Shown: positions 26,437 to 37,131 of the stretch, piece after piece
How positions within the stretch are numbered: the stretch's first letter is position 1
How the letters are laid out: the number at the start of each line of letters is the position of its first letter
Assembly: GCF_002067275.1 (NCBI RefSeq)
Contig: NZ_MVQX01000027.1
Coordinates: forward strand, 1-56,660
Direction: 5' to 3'
Source: Methanomethylovorans sp. PtaU1.Bin093
Lineage (GTDB): Archaea; Halobacteriota; Methanosarcinia; Methanosarcinales; Methanosarcinaceae
DNA: 56,660 nucleotides
The notes under the pieces: model-generated
Seen by the model: only the letters and a program-made list of their open reading frames with translations
Databases searched by the model: none
What the model was told of the DNA's origin: nothing
Program-made: the position numbers and the translations under genes

Positions 26437-28263
26437 ATGGTCGATGATGCATGTGATGTGGGCAGCAATAGGATACACCTGTTGGATGAGGCTACTATCA
26501 GCAAGATAGCTGCCGGCGAGGTAATAGAAAGACCTGCTTCGGCGGTGAAGGAACTGCTTGACAATTCCATCGATGCTGGAGCCACCGAGATAAAAGTGGA
26601 GATAGAAGGCTCAGGTGTCAAAAGAATATCTGTCCGGGACAACGGTTGCGGTATGAGCCACGTGGATGCATCCATGGCTTTCATGAAACATGCCACCAGT
26701 AAGCTTACCAGCATCGATGATCTGGAAACTGTCCGTACACTGGGGTTCAGGGGAGAGGCTCTTTCTTCAATGGCTGCAGTTGCAAAAGTTACCCTCATAA
26801 CCCGCAGAAACCGGGATGTGGCAGGTACAAAGGTCATAGCAGGCAGTGATGGCGTGGAGTCCATATTGGAAGTCGGTGCTCCTGTAGGCACCACTGTGGA
26901 TGTAGCTGATCTGTTCCACAGCACTCCAGCACGGAGGAAATATCTTAAAAGCAGCCGCACTGAACTTGCCCATATCACTGATGTCGTTACTAACTATGCC
27001 ATAGCCCATCCTGATGTCTCTTTCACTCTCCTGAACGAAGGCAAGGTTGTTTTACGTTCCCCTGCCACCAATAATATGTTCGACAACATCGTGCATATCC
27101 ACGGCGCAGAGGTTGCCAGATCGCTGGTGCCTGTTGTATGTGAAAATGACCTTGTGAAGATCTCAGGCTACATCTCCAAGCCTGAACTCAGCCGCAGCGG
27201 TTCAGACCTGCAATCCTTCTATATCAACGGGCGCAGTATTTCCTCAAAGGCTATAAGCAACGCCATAAGGCTTGGATACTACACTCTTCTTCCCAAGGGC
27301 AGGTATCCCGCAGCTTTTCTCAAGCTTGAGATAGACCCTGGAATAGTGGATGTGAACGTGCATCCGCGAAAAACAGAAGTGAGGCTTAGCCATGAGAAAG
27401 AGATCATGGACGTTGTTACTGCTGCTGTGGAGAAAGCTCTAAGTTCTACTCATCTTGTTCCTGAGATCAAAGTCAAGGATAAGCCTTTTCCTGTCCAGAA
27501 GGTCTTGTACGAAGATAAAGATGAGGATGGATCTAAATTGCAAGATAAGGTTTATTTGGGATCCCGTCTTCTTGAAGAGCCAACTCCTTATAATCCTCCT
27601 GCAAAGGATACTGAAAGGCGGCTCAAAGCAAGTGCACGCCTCCAGTCCAGGCTGGCATCCTCTCCTCATGATGAAGAACCCGTTTTCGTTACAGATGATG
27701 TGAAGGTAATGGGCCAGTTTGAAGATCTGTATATTGTTGCAGATGTGGAGAAAAAACTCCTGCTGATAGACCAGCATGCTGCACATGAGCGTGTCATGTA
27801 TGAACGTGTGCTGGATTCCAGGGATATGGGATGGCAGGAGCTTCTGAATCCCGTGACGCTGGAACTTAATCCTAAGGAAAAGGTAATTCTGGAAGAGTTC
27901 ATTCCTTATCTGGAAGAGGTGGGTTTCAGCATTTCCGAGTTTGGTCCTGACACCTATGTAGTTACTACGGTGCCTACGATATTTGGCAGGATGGAAAGTC
28001 CTGATGTGGTACATGACATAGTATCTGACCTGCTCTCTGTTGGCAGGATAAAGGACGATACCGAGATATACGACCATGTTTTCAGTACCATGGCATGCAG
28101 AGCTGCCATAAAGGCCGGTGCTGTGTGCAATAAGGAACAGATGGCCGATCTCATCCGTCAGCTTAAGAAATGCAGGAATCCATACACATGCCCACATGGC
28201 CGCCCAACAATGATATCCTTCACAAGGGAAGAACTCGACCGCATGTTCAAAAGAACGGGATGA
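26437..28263 (+). CDS. mutL: DNA mismatch repair protein MutL
   Basis: A 608-residue MutL. The GHKL ATPase motifs are KELLDNSIDAGA, DNGCGM and TLGFRGEAL in the first 100 residues. The C-terminal domain carries the endonuclease motif DQHAAHERVMYE (near residue 445, DQHAx2Ex4E) and CPHGRPTM near 585. This should therefore be a nicking MutL, as in organisms without MutH. The ATG at 26437 has GGGG upstream inside the mutS end and lies one base past the mutS stop, so translation is coupled. A GTG at 26425 is a less likely start. Confidence 0.97.
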   Translation: MVDDACDVGSNRIHLLDEATISKIAAGEVIERPASAVKELLDNSIDAGATEIKVEIEGSGVKRISVRDNGCGMSHVDASMAFMKHATSKLTSIDDLETVRTLGFRGEALSSMAAVAKVTLITRRNRDVAGTKVIAGSDGVESILEVGAPVGTTVDVADLFHSTPARRKYLKSSRTELAHITDVVTNYAIAHPDVSFTLLNEGKVVLRSPATNNMFDNIVHIHGAEVARSLVPVVCENDLVKISGYISKPELSRSGSDLQSFYINGRSISSKAISNAIRLGYYTLLPKGRYPAAFLKLEIDPGIVDVNVHPRKTEVRLSHEKEIMDVVTAAVEKALSSTHLVPEIKVKDKPFPVQKVLYEDKDEDGSKLQDKVYLGSRLLEEPTPYNPPAKDTERRLKASARLQSRLASSPHDEEPVFVTDDVKVMGQFEDLYIVADVEKKLLLIDQHAAHERVMYERVLDSRDMGWQELLNPVTLELNPKEKVILEEFIPYLEEVGFSISEFGPDTYVVTTVPTIFGRMESPDVVHDIVSDLLSVGRIKDDTEIYDHVFSTMACRAAIKAGAVCNKEQMADLIRQLKKCRNPYTCPHGRPTMISFTREELDRMFKRTG

Positions 28264-28304
28264 ATTCGCTACTTTTATAACTTTGGACCACAATTGAGAT
28301 TTCA

Positions 28305-29321
28305 ATGATAGACCCGGTGAACAAATCTAGGATCCCAGATGAGTGGGTTGCGCGTTCCAATGTGCCCAGGGACGAGCTCATAAAAGGCATTGAAAGCGGA
28401 AGACTTGTTCTGTTAAGCGATGGCTCTGTGCTCAGGAGGGGTTATACCACCGGGACGACAGCAACAGCCGCAGCCAAGGCTGCAGTACTTTCGCTGCGTA
28501 AACCTGTTTCTCATGTATCTGTGCCCACTCCGGTGGGATTGAGGGCTGAGATGGACTTGCAGGCTGTGAATGGTCATGCAGTTGCTGTCAAGTTATATAA
28601 TGATCATGAATCCGATATCACCCGTGGCCTTGAGTTCGTGGCCGATGCCAGAGAGATCGATGGCATCATGATTCGGGCGGGAGAGGGTATAGGTATCGTT
28701 ACAAGGGATGGCCTGGAGTCAAAGAAGGGGTATCCTGCCATCAATCCCAGGCCCATGGAACAGATCAAGGCAGCTATTTCCGAAGCCGTTGAAGATCTCG
28801 GCCTGCAGGGCGCAGAGGTCACTTTATCTCTTCCCCGCGGTGCTGAGGTTGCCAAGCAGACCCTGAACAGCCGCATTGGTGTGGAAGGGGGCATATCTAT
28901 CCTAGGCACCACGGGTTTCGTGGAACCCTGGAACGACCATCTGGGCGAGATGAAAGAGGATCTTATACGCAGCGCTGACAAGGTAGTGCTCACCACCGGC
29001 AGAATAGGCATACGCTATTCCACCATGCTGTTCCCGGGATATACGGTGGTGCTTGCAGGCAGCCGCATATCCGATGCTGTAGGAGCAGCTAAAGGTGATG
29101 TTATTATTTGCGGACTCCCCGGTCTTGTGCTCAAGTGGGGAGATCCGAAAATGCTTGAAGGCAGTGGTTATGCCACTGTGGTGGAGATGCTGGAACTGGA
29201 CCCGGGTAATGAGAGGCTTAAGAAAGCTTTTGACATGGCAGTGGAAAAAGCTCATGGTGCTAGGGTCGTGGTCGTGGACAGGGATGGCACTGTGCTCATG
29301 GACAGCGGGGAAAAGACATGA
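28305..29321 (+). CDS. cbiD: Cobalt-precorrin-5B C1-methyltransferase
   Basis: A 338-residue CbiD of the anaerobic cobalamin pathway, which methylates C1 of the corrin ring using SAM. It has the N-terminal [31 protein letters not shown], and the central [16 protein letters not shown]. The C-terminal half ([21 protein letters not shown]) is typical. TTTATAAC about 30 bases upstream places the transcript start near the ATG. The stop overlaps cbiE by four bases (ATGA). With cbiE and the cobalt importer downstream this forms a B12 locus, needed for the corrinoid methyltransferases of methylotrophic methanogens. Confidence 0.95.
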   Translation: MIDPVNKSRIPDEWVARSNVPRDELIKGIESGRLVLLSDGSVLRRGYTTGTTATAAAKAAVLSLRKPVSHVSVPTPVGLRAEMDLQAVNGHAVAVKLYNDHESDITRGLEFVADAREIDGIMIRAGEGIGIVTRDGLESKKGYPAINPRPMEQIKAAISEAVEDLGLQGAEVTLSLPRGAEVAKQTLNSRIGVEGGISILGTTGFVEPWNDHLGEMKEDLIRSADKVVLTTGRIGIRYSTMLFPGYTVVLAGSRISDAVGAAKGDVIICGLPGLVLKWGDPKMLEGSGYATVVEMLELDPGNERLKKAFDMAVEKAHGARVVVVDRDGTVLMDSGEKT

Positions 29322-29902
29322 TCATCGTAGGCGTGGGGGTTGGTCCCAATATGCTGACCCAGGAAGCCATTGCAGCCATCCGTAATGCCCCTGTGATCTA
29401 TGGCTCAGGCAGGTCCATCGAGCTTGTGAAGGATTTCATCAACTGTGAGGCTCACATCATCAAGAACTACAGGGAACTGCATCTGCTGCCCGCTGATGCT
29501 GTAGTGCTTTCCACGGGCGATCCCATGTTCTCAGGACTTGGAAAGTTCGCCGGTGAAAATGACAAGGTGATCACAGGCGTCTCTTCTATTCAGGCTTCAT
29601 GTGCCCGTTTTCACGTAGAGATGTCCAATCTCGCTCTGATCACTGCACATGGGCGTGATCCATCGCCTGCCCGGGAGGCTCTCATAAGAGAGGCCGGATT
29701 GGGAAAGGACATATTCCTGTTACCCGCAGAGAACTTCGGTTCTAAGGAAGTGGCTGACCTGTTACGGGAAATGGGTGTCGAGGCAAAGATCTGCCTTTAT
29801 GAGAACATAGGCTATCCCCAAGAACGGGCAGTGGTCGGTTCCGTACAAAATCCACCGCTTGCGGAGTCTGACATGTACTGTCTTCTGGTGGTGCAGCGCT
29901 AA
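29318..29902 (+). CDS. cbiE: Cobalt-precorrin-7 C5-methyltransferase
   Basis: A 194-residue tetrapyrrole methylase of the CbiE type. It has the family start [23 protein letters not shown], the SAM-site [11 protein letters not shown] and [12 protein letters not shown]. It methylates C5 (and, with CbiT, C15) of the corrin ring. CbiT is separate in this organism and not in the window; the length fits CbiE alone. It overlaps cbiD by four bases. About 214 bases separate it from cbiM, so the importer may have its own promoter. Confidence 0.93.
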   Translation: MIIVGVGVGPNMLTQEAIAAIRNAPVIYGSGRSIELVKDFINCEAHIIKNYRELHLLPADAVVLSTGDPMFSGLGKFAGENDKVITGVSSIQASCARFHVEMSNLALITAHGRDPSPAREALIREAGLGKDIFLLPAENFGSKEVADLLREMGVEAKICLYENIGYPQERAVVGSVQNPPLAESDMYCLLVVQR

Positions 29903-30116
29903 GTTCAATTTGACCGATGTGTTACATTTTTTATATGTACGTATCCTTTGTACAATATTAATTAAGTTCTCAGGTATATCTGTCTCCTTTATTACTAAAC
30001 CTTTAACCGTTTAAAACAAGAATCGTTACCTTTATGTATAATAACATGTAAGTCACATTTATTTAAAACAAATTAACTTGATTATCCAGTTGGAAAACGA
30101 TAGGAAGGTGACAATT

Positions 30117-30824
30117 ATGCATATATTCGAAGGGTTCTTGCCATCACCCTGGTGGCAGTTATGGTTTGCATTCTCCATTCCCGTAATCTTGTTCGGTATG
30201 TATCGGTTGAACAGGCTCGTAAGTGAACGCAGGGAGATAGTTCCTTTGCTTGCAGTGGCTGGAGCTTTCATCTTTGTACTTTCATCCCTCAAGCTTCCCT
30301 CGGTCACAGGCAGTTCATCACATCCAACAGGTACAGGGATGGCAGCCGTGCTTTTCGGTCCGGCAATAACATCTGTGCTCGGTCTCATTGTCCTTATATA
30401 TCAGGCCTTGTTCCTCAGCCATGGAGGAATAAGCACACTGGGGGCAAATGTTGCATCCATGGGTATAGTGGGTCCGTTTGTGGCATATGCATTCTACAAG
30501 GCGGCTTCAAAGGTCAATATGAACTTTTATCTCAACATATTCCTGGCTACTGCAATAGCCGACTGGGTAACCTATGTGGTGACATCCACTCAACTTGCAT
30601 TGGCTTTCCCCGCAGGTGGTGCTCTTACGGTTTCGGGTTTCCTGTCTTCGTTCACCGCATTTGCAGCGGTGTTCGCCACAACCCAGGTACCACTTGCCAT
30701 CATGGAGGGTGCTCTCACGGCCCTCATTATGAAATATGTGGTGCAGGTAAAGGGCGATGTACTTGTGAACCTACAGGTTCTCACATCAGAGGCAGTGAAT
30801 AAGCTTAAGGGGGCTGTGGGATGA
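30117..30824 (+). CDS. cbiM: Cobalt ECF transporter, CbiM component
   Basis: A 235-residue membrane protein that provides the metal-binding site of the cobalt importer. The N-terminus MHIFEGFLPSPWW carries the conserved Met1-His2 coordinating motif, which fixes the start at 30117; AGGTGA lies six bases upstream. Internal SSHPTGTG and SHGGISTLGANVASMGIVGP are CbiM signatures, with about six membrane spans. It overlaps cbiN by four bases. Relatives transport nickel; CbiN and the neighbouring cbiDE indicate cobalt. Confidence 0.95.
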   Translation: MHIFEGFLPSPWWQLWFAFSIPVILFGMYRLNRLVSERREIVPLLAVAGAFIFVLSSLKLPSVTGSSSHPTGTGMAAVLFGPAITSVLGLIVLIYQALFLSHGGISTLGANVASMGIVGPFVAYAFYKAASKVNMNFYLNIFLATAIADWVTYVVTSTQLALAFPAGGALTVSGFLSSFTAFAAVFATTQVPLAIMEGALTALIMKYVVQVKGDVLVNLQVLTSEAVNKLKGAVG

Positions 30825-31111
30825 AATTAGAGTACATCGTGGGAGCCATAGCAATACTCTTCGTGGCCCAGTTCTTCTACGGACTTGCAGCCAATCCCGG
30901 GTCGGAATTCGGAGGTGCAGATGGTGCAGCAGAGGATGTGATTTCAGGTATTGACCCTAGTTATGAGCCATGGGACCCGGGTTTCCCGAAGTTCGAACCA
31001 CCAGGTGGAGAAACTGAAAGCCTGCTCTTTGCTCTTCAGGCAGCCATAGGTGCCATAGTCATTGGTTACTTCTTTGGCTACTACAGGGGAAAGAACCAGT
31101 CAGGTCAGTAA
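30821..31111 (+). CDS. cbiN: Cobalt ECF transporter, CbiN component
   Basis: A 96-residue protein with two membrane segments, one at each end (VGAIAILFVAQFFYGLA and ALQAAIGAIVIGYFFGYY). An extracytoplasmic loop rich in acidic residues and prolines lies between (GIDPSYEPWDPGFPKFEPP). It is the small accessory subunit that loads metal into CbiM. It overlaps cbiM by four bases, and a hairpin follows its stop codon directly. Confidence 0.93.
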   Translation: MKLEYIVGAIAILFVAQFFYGLAANPGSEFGGADGAAEDVISGIDPSYEPWDPGFPKFEPPGGETESLLFALQAAIGAIVIGYFFGYYRGKNQSGQ

Positions 31112-31129
31112 TGGGTTTTACAACCCATT
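31110..31129 (+). terminator. Hairpin after cbiN
   Basis: AATGGGTT (31110-31117) and AACCCATT (31122-31129) form a perfect eight-base stem with a TTAC loop. It starts within the cbiN stop codon; T-rich stretches follow. It may end or attenuate the cbiMN transcript, leaving cbiQO to a separate promoter in the 177-base gap, or protect the upstream mRNA. Confidence 0.6.
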
Positions 31130-31288
31130 ATGGTTTTCAAAAAAATCCTTTTTCTCTTTTCTGTTATGTTTCACAAGGTGGCTATTACAAAACGGAAAAC
31201 TTATCTAATATAACTCTCAATCCAGCTTGAAAAGGAGCTTTTTTACAAAACAAATTTTGTTGATTTAAGAAGGTACACAGGACACATC

Positions 31289-32071
31289 ATGACATCTATC
31301 TTGGACGATTACGCCCTTAACAGCCCCCTGCGTGAAAAGAACAACTGGCTCAAGATCGCCATAACGGCTTTCGGCATAGTTGTGGGTGTTTCTTCCAATT
31401 CTCCTGTCACACCTTTTGTAATAGCTCTATGTATGGGTATTGCAACCATCCGTTTCAGTAAGGTGCCTGCAAGTTTCTACTTAAAGATCCTGGCTGCACC
31501 CGCAGGATTCGTGCTGATCAGCGTAGTCATCATTGCTTTCTTTTCAGGTAATGGTAGTGAGGTATTTGGTTTTGATCTGTGGGGTCATAGGCTTGGGGTC
31601 AGTACCGGGGGGCTGAACATGGCCTTAGTGGTGCTTGCACGTACCATCAGCGGTATGTCCTGTCTTTTTTTCCTTTCGCTCTCAACTCCTATGATAGAGC
31701 TATTCTCTGTATTGAAGGCGACCCGTTTCCCGGATTCCTTCATAGAGATATCCATGATGATGTACCGCTACATCTTTGTCTTTATGGAAGTGGCCATGGG
31801 CATCAAGTACGCTCAGACGGTCAGGCTGGGCTACAAGGATTTCAGGACCTCGTTCAGGTCCATAGGAATGCTGGCTACGTCTCTTTTCATAAGGGCATGG
31901 GAGCAGGGAGAAAAACTGTATGTTTCCATGAACTCAAGGTGTTATGATGGCAGGTTCATACTACTGGAGGAGGACCGTCCCATAAAGAGGTCCGAGATAG
32001 CACTTACGTCCGTATATTTTATCATGGTGATTGTAGTTTTCTATTCCACGAGGAACATCCTTCTTATCTGA
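31289..32071 (+). CDS. cbiQ: Cobalt ECF transporter, CbiQ T component
   Basis: A 260-residue membrane protein with about five hydrophobic segments. Cytoplasmic helices carry the coupling motifs (RTSFRSIGMLATSLFIRAWEQGEKLYVSMNSR split around the Ala-Arg-Gly-like region). It transmits ATP hydrolysis to CbiM. It is separated from cbiN by 177 bases that hold a hairpin and a TATA-like TAATATAA, so it may be transcribed separately with cbiO. cbiO starts nine bases after its stop. Confidence 0.93.
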   Translation: MTSILDDYALNSPLREKNNWLKIAITAFGIVVGVSSNSPVTPFVIALCMGIATIRFSKVPASFYLKILAAPAGFVLISVVIIAFFSGNGSEVFGFDLWGHRLGVSTGGLNMALVVLARTISGMSCLFFLSLSTPMIELFSVLKATRFPDSFIEISMMMYRYIFVFMEVAMGIKYAQTVRLGYKDFRTSFRSIGMLATSLFIRAWEQGEKLYVSMNSRCYDGRFILLEEDRPIKRSEIALTSVYFIMVIVVFYSTRNILLI

Positions 32072-32079
32072 GGTAGAGC

Positions 32080-33462
32080 ATGACAATCCTGGAAACCAGA
32101 GATCTTGTATACAGTTATCCAGACGGAACCATTGCCCTGGACAATGTGAGCGTCAGGATAGATATGGGTAAAAAAATAGCCTTTGTAGGCCGCAACGGTT
32201 CCGGGAAATCCACGCTGTTCCTGACCCTTAACGGCACCTTGACACCGAATAAAGGGGAAGTGCTCTTCCATGGTAAGCCTGTGAAGTATGATGCAAGGTC
32301 CCTGCGTGAACTGCGCAAGAACGTGGGCATTGTATTCCAGAACTCTGATGATCAGCTTTTTGCACCCAGCATTTACCAGGATGTGGCCTTTGGTCCCACG
32401 AACCTGGGTTATTCCAGGGAAAAAGTAAACTCTGTGGTCCAGAGCACCCTTGATTATGTGGGGCTTAACCCGCTCAAGAAAAAGCCTCCACACCACTTAA
32501 GCGGCGGCCAGAAGAAGAGGGTTGCCATTGCAGGTATCGTTGCCATGGAGCCCGAGGTTATCATCCTTGATGAGCCGCTGTCCAATCTTGACCCGGTGGG
32601 TGCCGACGAGGTAATGGACCTTCTGAACGAACTGAACTACTTCGGCAAAACAATAATCATCTCGACCCATGATGTGGATCTCGCTTACAGGTGGGCCGAT
32701 CATGTGTTCATTATGACGGATCACCAGATGATCGGGGAAGGCACTCCTGAGGATATTTTCAGAAATGAGGAGCTGCTCCAGAGGGCTTATCTGAGAAAGC
32801 CCCAGATACTTGAGGTGCATGAGGAGCTGCGCAGGCGCAGTCTTGTCAAGGAGAACGGCTGTCCCAAGGATATACCCGGCCTTGTCAGGATACTGAAAGA
32901 GCCGGAACTCATGTGGGTCAAAGTGTCTCCTGACGTCAAGGTAGGGGATAGTGTGAACTTAGGGTTGCTGCACGGCGAGTTCGCACTGAACTATCCTATG
33001 GAGGCAGTCAATGGGAAGGTCCTCCATATCCATGAGGACTGCATGGCAATAGTGGAACTCAGCAGACGTTATGTGCGTGCAGGTTCCATTATGATCTACG
33101 ATACGGACCATCACGATGCTGATTTCTTACAGCTTTTCATCTCTAACGGCGATGTGGATACTGTGGGTGCCATGGGCAAGAGAAGCAAACTCATAGCTGA
33201 GAGGGACAACATTCTCCTGGACATCACTTCAGGAGTTATCGATCGTTCCATCCTCAATGCTCTGTGCGGACAGAGATGTCTTATAATCACGCATGGTGGA
33301 ATGATCTACCATGCTTTTGAACGTATCAGTCATTATATTGAAGAAAGTGGTATCAACATCCATGTTGATATCATAAATGAGAATGGAGACATCTCCTCTC
33401 TTGCAACGGCCTGCACCGGGCAGCTATCATGCTCTCGATCTACGGAAGAACACCGGGTATGA
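32080..33462 (+). CDS. cbiO: Cobalt ECF transporter ATPase CbiO with C-terminal extension
   Basis: A 460-residue protein. The first 280 residues are a normal ECF ATPase: Walker [10 protein letters not shown] near residue 38, Q-loop [13 protein letters not shown], signature [13 protein letters not shown], Walker [13 protein letters not shown]. The last 180 residues are extra. A first part resembles a small beta-domain ([21 protein letters not shown]). A second ([38 protein letters not shown]) looks like an alpha/beta domain. I know similar tails in some methanogen CbiO proteins but not their role. The tail may sense cobalt or corrinoid (guess). Confidence 0.92.
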   Translation: MTILETRDLVYSYPDGTIALDNVSVRIDMGKKIAFVGRNGSGKSTLFLTLNGTLTPNKGEVLFHGKPVKYDARSLRELRKNVGIVFQNSDDQLFAPSIYQDVAFGPTNLGYSREKVNSVVQSTLDYVGLNPLKKKPPHHLSGGQKKRVAIAGIVAMEPEVIILDEPLSNLDPVGADEVMDLLNELNYFGKTIIISTHDVDLAYRWADHVFIMTDHQMIGEGTPEDIFRNEELLQRAYLRKPQILEVHEELRRRSLVKENGCPKDIPGLVRILKEPELMWVKVSPDVKVGDSVNLGLLHGEFALNYPMEAVNGKVLHIHEDCMAIVELSRRYVRAGSIMIYDTDHHDADFLQLFISNGDVDTVGAMGKRSKLIAERDNILLDITSGVIDRSILNALCGQRCLIITHGGMIYHAFERISHYIEESGINIHVDIINENGDISSLATACTGQLSCSRSTEEHRV

Positions 33463-33469
33463 AGGGTGA

Positions 33470-34306
33470 CTAAAGACCCTGATAAGTCCTTTTGAGCAGT
33501 AAAGCATCTCCTTCATTATCAGGACTTTCGGATATTACAAGACCCTTTGCCCGGAAGTCCTGGAAAGCCTGCAACAGTTCCACGTACCTGAGATCTGATT
33601 CATCCAGTTTCAGATGGTTCTTTTCTCCTTTTGGTCCATATTCAATGCCTGAAATATGTACATGCATATTCTCGAGAGCTTCCCTCCCAAGTATGTTCTC
33701 CACTTTTTCAAGTACTGCAGTGAACTCCTCGAACGAATTCTCTTTGCCATTGCTTCTTGCGTGCAGATGCGCAAAATCGATGCATGGAAGCACTTTGTCC
33801 AGCTGGCTGCACATGCTGAGGGTTTCATCAAGGCTGCCGAACTGTGTGGGCTTGCCTGTGGTTTCGGGCCTTAGCACCGTATCAATATCCTCTGCAGCTA
33901 TTCTGGCTGTCAGCTCCTGCAGTTTTTGCAAAACTTTTGAAAAAACGTCTTCCGGCTTATCTTTCTGGTAGTAGGCAGGATGGAATACTATTGAACGAGC
34001 TCCGCAGATGGAGCCAATGAGTGCGGAGTCATATATCCTCTTGATACTGGCATCTATCTTTTCGGGTTCTGATGAATTCAGATTGATATAATAAGGTGCG
34101 TGCACGCTAAGGGCTACATTCTGAGATGTAGCCGTTCTCTGCACTTCCTGTGCAGAATTGGCACCCATTTTAACCCCACGCACGAACTCTATCTCCATGC
34201 AGCCAAGTCCAAGCTCTCTCACTCTGCGGATGCCATCCACAGTGGTGCCTTTAGCCGATGAGTAGGGTGCTCCAGCTGTACCAAAAAGCAATTCCCTGTG
34301 GCTCAT
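33470..34306 (-). CDS. TIM-barrel protein of the endonuclease IV (Nfo) family
   Basis: A 278-residue protein with the metal ligands of AP endonuclease IV in order. They are His in VHAPYYIN, His in VFHPAYY, Glu in RPETTGK, Asp-x-x-His in CIDFAHLHAR, His in HVHISGIEYG and Glu in ISESP. It should cut DNA at abasic sites, although some TIM-barrel relatives are sugar isomerases. The start overlaps the stop of the small upstream gene (TGATG), so the two are translated together. It is convergent with cbiO, only seven bases away. Confidence 0.85.
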   Translation of the reverse strand: MSHRELLFGTAGAPYSSAKGTTVDGIRRVRELGLGCMEIEFVRGVKMGANSAQEVQRTATSQNVALSVHAPYYINLNSSEPEKIDASIKRIYDSALIGSICGARSIVFHPAYYQKDKPEDVFSKVLQKLQELTARIAAEDIDTVLRPETTGKPTQFGSLDETLSMCSQLDKVLPCIDFAHLHARSNGKENSFEEFTAVLEKVENILGREALENMHVHISGIEYGPKGEKNHLKLDESDLRYVELLQAFQDFRAKGLVISESPDNEGDALLLKRTYQGL

Positions 34307-34638
34307 CAGACTATGCCCAGGTGCTGCTTTAGCTCTTTCATGCGCTGTGCAGATATCTTCTGCTCCACCAGTTCCATGATAGTGTCAATATCTTCAGGTT
34401 CAAGGGAACGTATATCTTCCTTGTTCTCCAGCGCAAGTTTCACCAGGTAGTCCAGCTCTTCCACGCTCAGGCGCTCCATCCTATCCCTGAAATCCTCTGC
34501 AGACTGTGCTATTTTATGGGACAGCGGCCTTAAGATGAAAGGATAGTTGTGTCCTCCCGATGATATCGTATTTCCGCTAAGTTCAGGTGCAAGTTTGTCA
34601 AATATCTGTTTGTCCATGTCGCTGAATACTCTGCCCAT
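34306..34638 (-). CDS. Uncharacterised small helical protein
   Basis: A 110-residue protein that I do not recognise. It begins MGRVFSDMDKQIFDKLAPEL and is predicted mostly helical and charged after residue 40 (SVEELDYLVKLALENKEDI, EPEDIDTIMELVEQK). There is no cysteine, membrane span or signal. It overlaps the EndoIV-like gene by one base and lies 43 bases downstream of coaD, so it probably works with the endonuclease. I think it is conserved in related methanogens but cannot check. Confidence 0.7.
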   Translation of the reverse strand: MGRVFSDMDKQIFDKLAPELSGNTISSGGHNYPFILRPLSHKIAQSAEDFRDRMERLSVEELDYLVKLALENKEDIRSLEPEDIDTIMELVEQKISAQRMKELKQHLGIV

Positions 34639-34681
34639 GGGTTTTAGTTGTATAAAGTAGTTTATAAAATTATGTGCCAGC

Positions 34682-35140
34682 TCAAGATCTCAGATGCCCG
34701 TGGATGTCTATCTCTCCGAGCACTATCCTTGTGGAGGAGATGCGTATCTGGTCATCGGCGAGGACGTAATCAATTTTCACGATCCTGATGTCCTTCAGGT
34801 TCTTCTCAGCCCTGAGCTTATTGATCTTAAGGGCAACAGGATATGTTTCAGGAGAGACCACAATGTAGTCGTAATCCTCTTCAAGGGTCTTTCCGTAAGG
34901 GTCGTTCAGCTCTATGATCGTGTATTTCTGACCCTCTGCAATTTGCTGTATGTACTGGATGACCCTTTCTTTCCGTACACTATAATCAGGTATCTTGCGC
35001 GGGCGCTTATTTGCCATTTCGTTGGACGTGAGTCCTATATCGACCTTTCCATTGCCGGCAAGCTCAAAGGCTTTTCTTAAAAGCTCCCTGTGTCCGTCAT
35101 GAAGACACTCGAAAGTTCCACCAACCACTACTCTGGGCAT
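34682..35140 (-). CDS. coaD: Phosphopantetheine adenylyltransferase, archaeal type
   Basis: A 152-residue nucleotidyltransferase of the HIGH superfamily. The N-terminus VVVGGTFECLHDGHRELLRKAF is the archaeal COG1019 signature, followed by KRPRKIPDYSVRKERV and the C-terminal ISSTRIVLGEID. It joins ATP and 4'-phosphopantetheine to dephospho-CoA. A TTTTATAAAATA stretch about 20-30 bases upstream and no Shine-Dalgarno suggest a leaderless mRNA. It heads the operon with the small protein and the EndoIV-like gene; no functional link is obvious. Confidence 0.93.
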   Translation of the reverse strand: MPRVVVGGTFECLHDGHRELLRKAFELAGNGKVDIGLTSNEMANKRPRKIPDYSVRKERVIQYIQQIAEGQKYTIIELNDPYGKTLEEDYDYIVVSPETYPVALKINKLRAEKNLKDIRIVKIDYVLADDQIRISSTRIVLGEIDIHGHLRS

Positions 35141-35307
35141 TGGTGGTACAAAGGATATTTTATAAAATAAATGTTTGCCCGAAAATGTCAGGGAGCTTCA
35201 AATGTAAAATTAGTTCATAATTAGCAAAGTATATAACCTTTAACAAATATTAATATTCAAACAGATTGCTTTTCAGGATATTTATTCCAGGAGGTATTAG
35301 CTTAATA

Positions 35308-35943
35308 GTGGATAAAATACCGATCAAAAAGCCCGGCATATACTTGGTCCTAGTATCGTCCGCTTTTTTAGCGATGTGGGTACTGGCACTTATACCAATT
35401 CCTCCATCTTATTCTGATTCCCAGACAGTTGACAACATATACGTATTCAGTATGTATCTGTTCTCATTTCTAATTCCTACTATTGGGCTTTTCTTATTCC
35501 TGAGCAATATAAAGAATAAGTCGCCAAGATGGTATATGGGGATACCTCTCTTTTTTTCAATAGTATTGGTCACATTGAACCGTGATAACAATATATTAGG
35601 GCCATTTTATGATACATCCTTCATTGCAAATTATAGTAATATCTCGAATTTTCTTTCAGACAATTTTTTCAAGTATTCTGTTTCAATAGTCTTTTCTCTT
35701 TCCATGCTGCTATTTTCCATGTCAGTGCCGGCAAATAAAAGAAAGAAATTATTGACACCTTTTAGAATTTCCTTCCTTACACTTGTTTGTACTGTCTTTT
35801 TTATTATAGTAGATCTGTTAGCGCGGTACAAATATACAGGTTCGGTATCGTTGCGAGAGAATCTTGGGCTTTTATATATACTCGGAACATTCATTTTTGG
35901 CCTATCTTTGATCTGGTCTGGTATTCACTATGAGACAAAATAG
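35308..35943 (+). CDS. Uncharacterised six-span membrane protein
   Basis: A 211-residue hydrophobic protein with six likely transmembrane segments, starting with GIYLVLVSSAFLAMWVLAL and ending with LGLLYILGTFIFGLSLIW. An extracellular loop rich in Asn and Asp lies after the third. No known family signature. GGAGGT is at 35290-35295, 12 bases before the GTG at 35308, which I take as start; a TTG at 35266 would precede that site. Its coding DNA is visibly more AT-rich than its neighbours, which may mean recent acquisition or just a fast-evolving membrane protein. Confidence 0.65.
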   Translation: MDKIPIKKPGIYLVLVSSAFLAMWVLALIPIPPSYSDSQTVDNIYVFSMYLFSFLIPTIGLFLFLSNIKNKSPRWYMGIPLFFSIVLVTLNRDNNILGPFYDTSFIANYSNISNFLSDNFFKYSVSIVFSLSMLLFSMSVPANKRKKLLTPFRISFLTLVCTVFFIIVDLLARYKYTGSVSLRENLGLLYILGTFIFGLSLIWSGIHYETK

Positions 35944-36115
35944 TATTTTTCATGGTATAAGGCACATTTCTTTGTCAGTCCGATTTCCTGAAATTTAACT
36001 ATGGGTCAATTATTACTTTCACTCCGCTCTCTTCATGTATATATATTCCAAAGACCAATAATTCATCGAAATGTGCACCGGAAGTTAACATGTGCACCAC
36101 AAAGGAGTCTTAAAA

Positions 36116-37093
<978 letters not shown>

Positions 37094-37131
37094 ACAGCAG
37101 GTTTTTAAACTTTTTTTCTAATTTACCTGCC

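Noticed and set aside
29903..30116. Cobalamin riboswitch before cbiM
   Set aside because: I looked for a B12 box and a long structured leader in these 214 bases and found only AT-rich promoter-like DNA and short imperfect inverted repeats.
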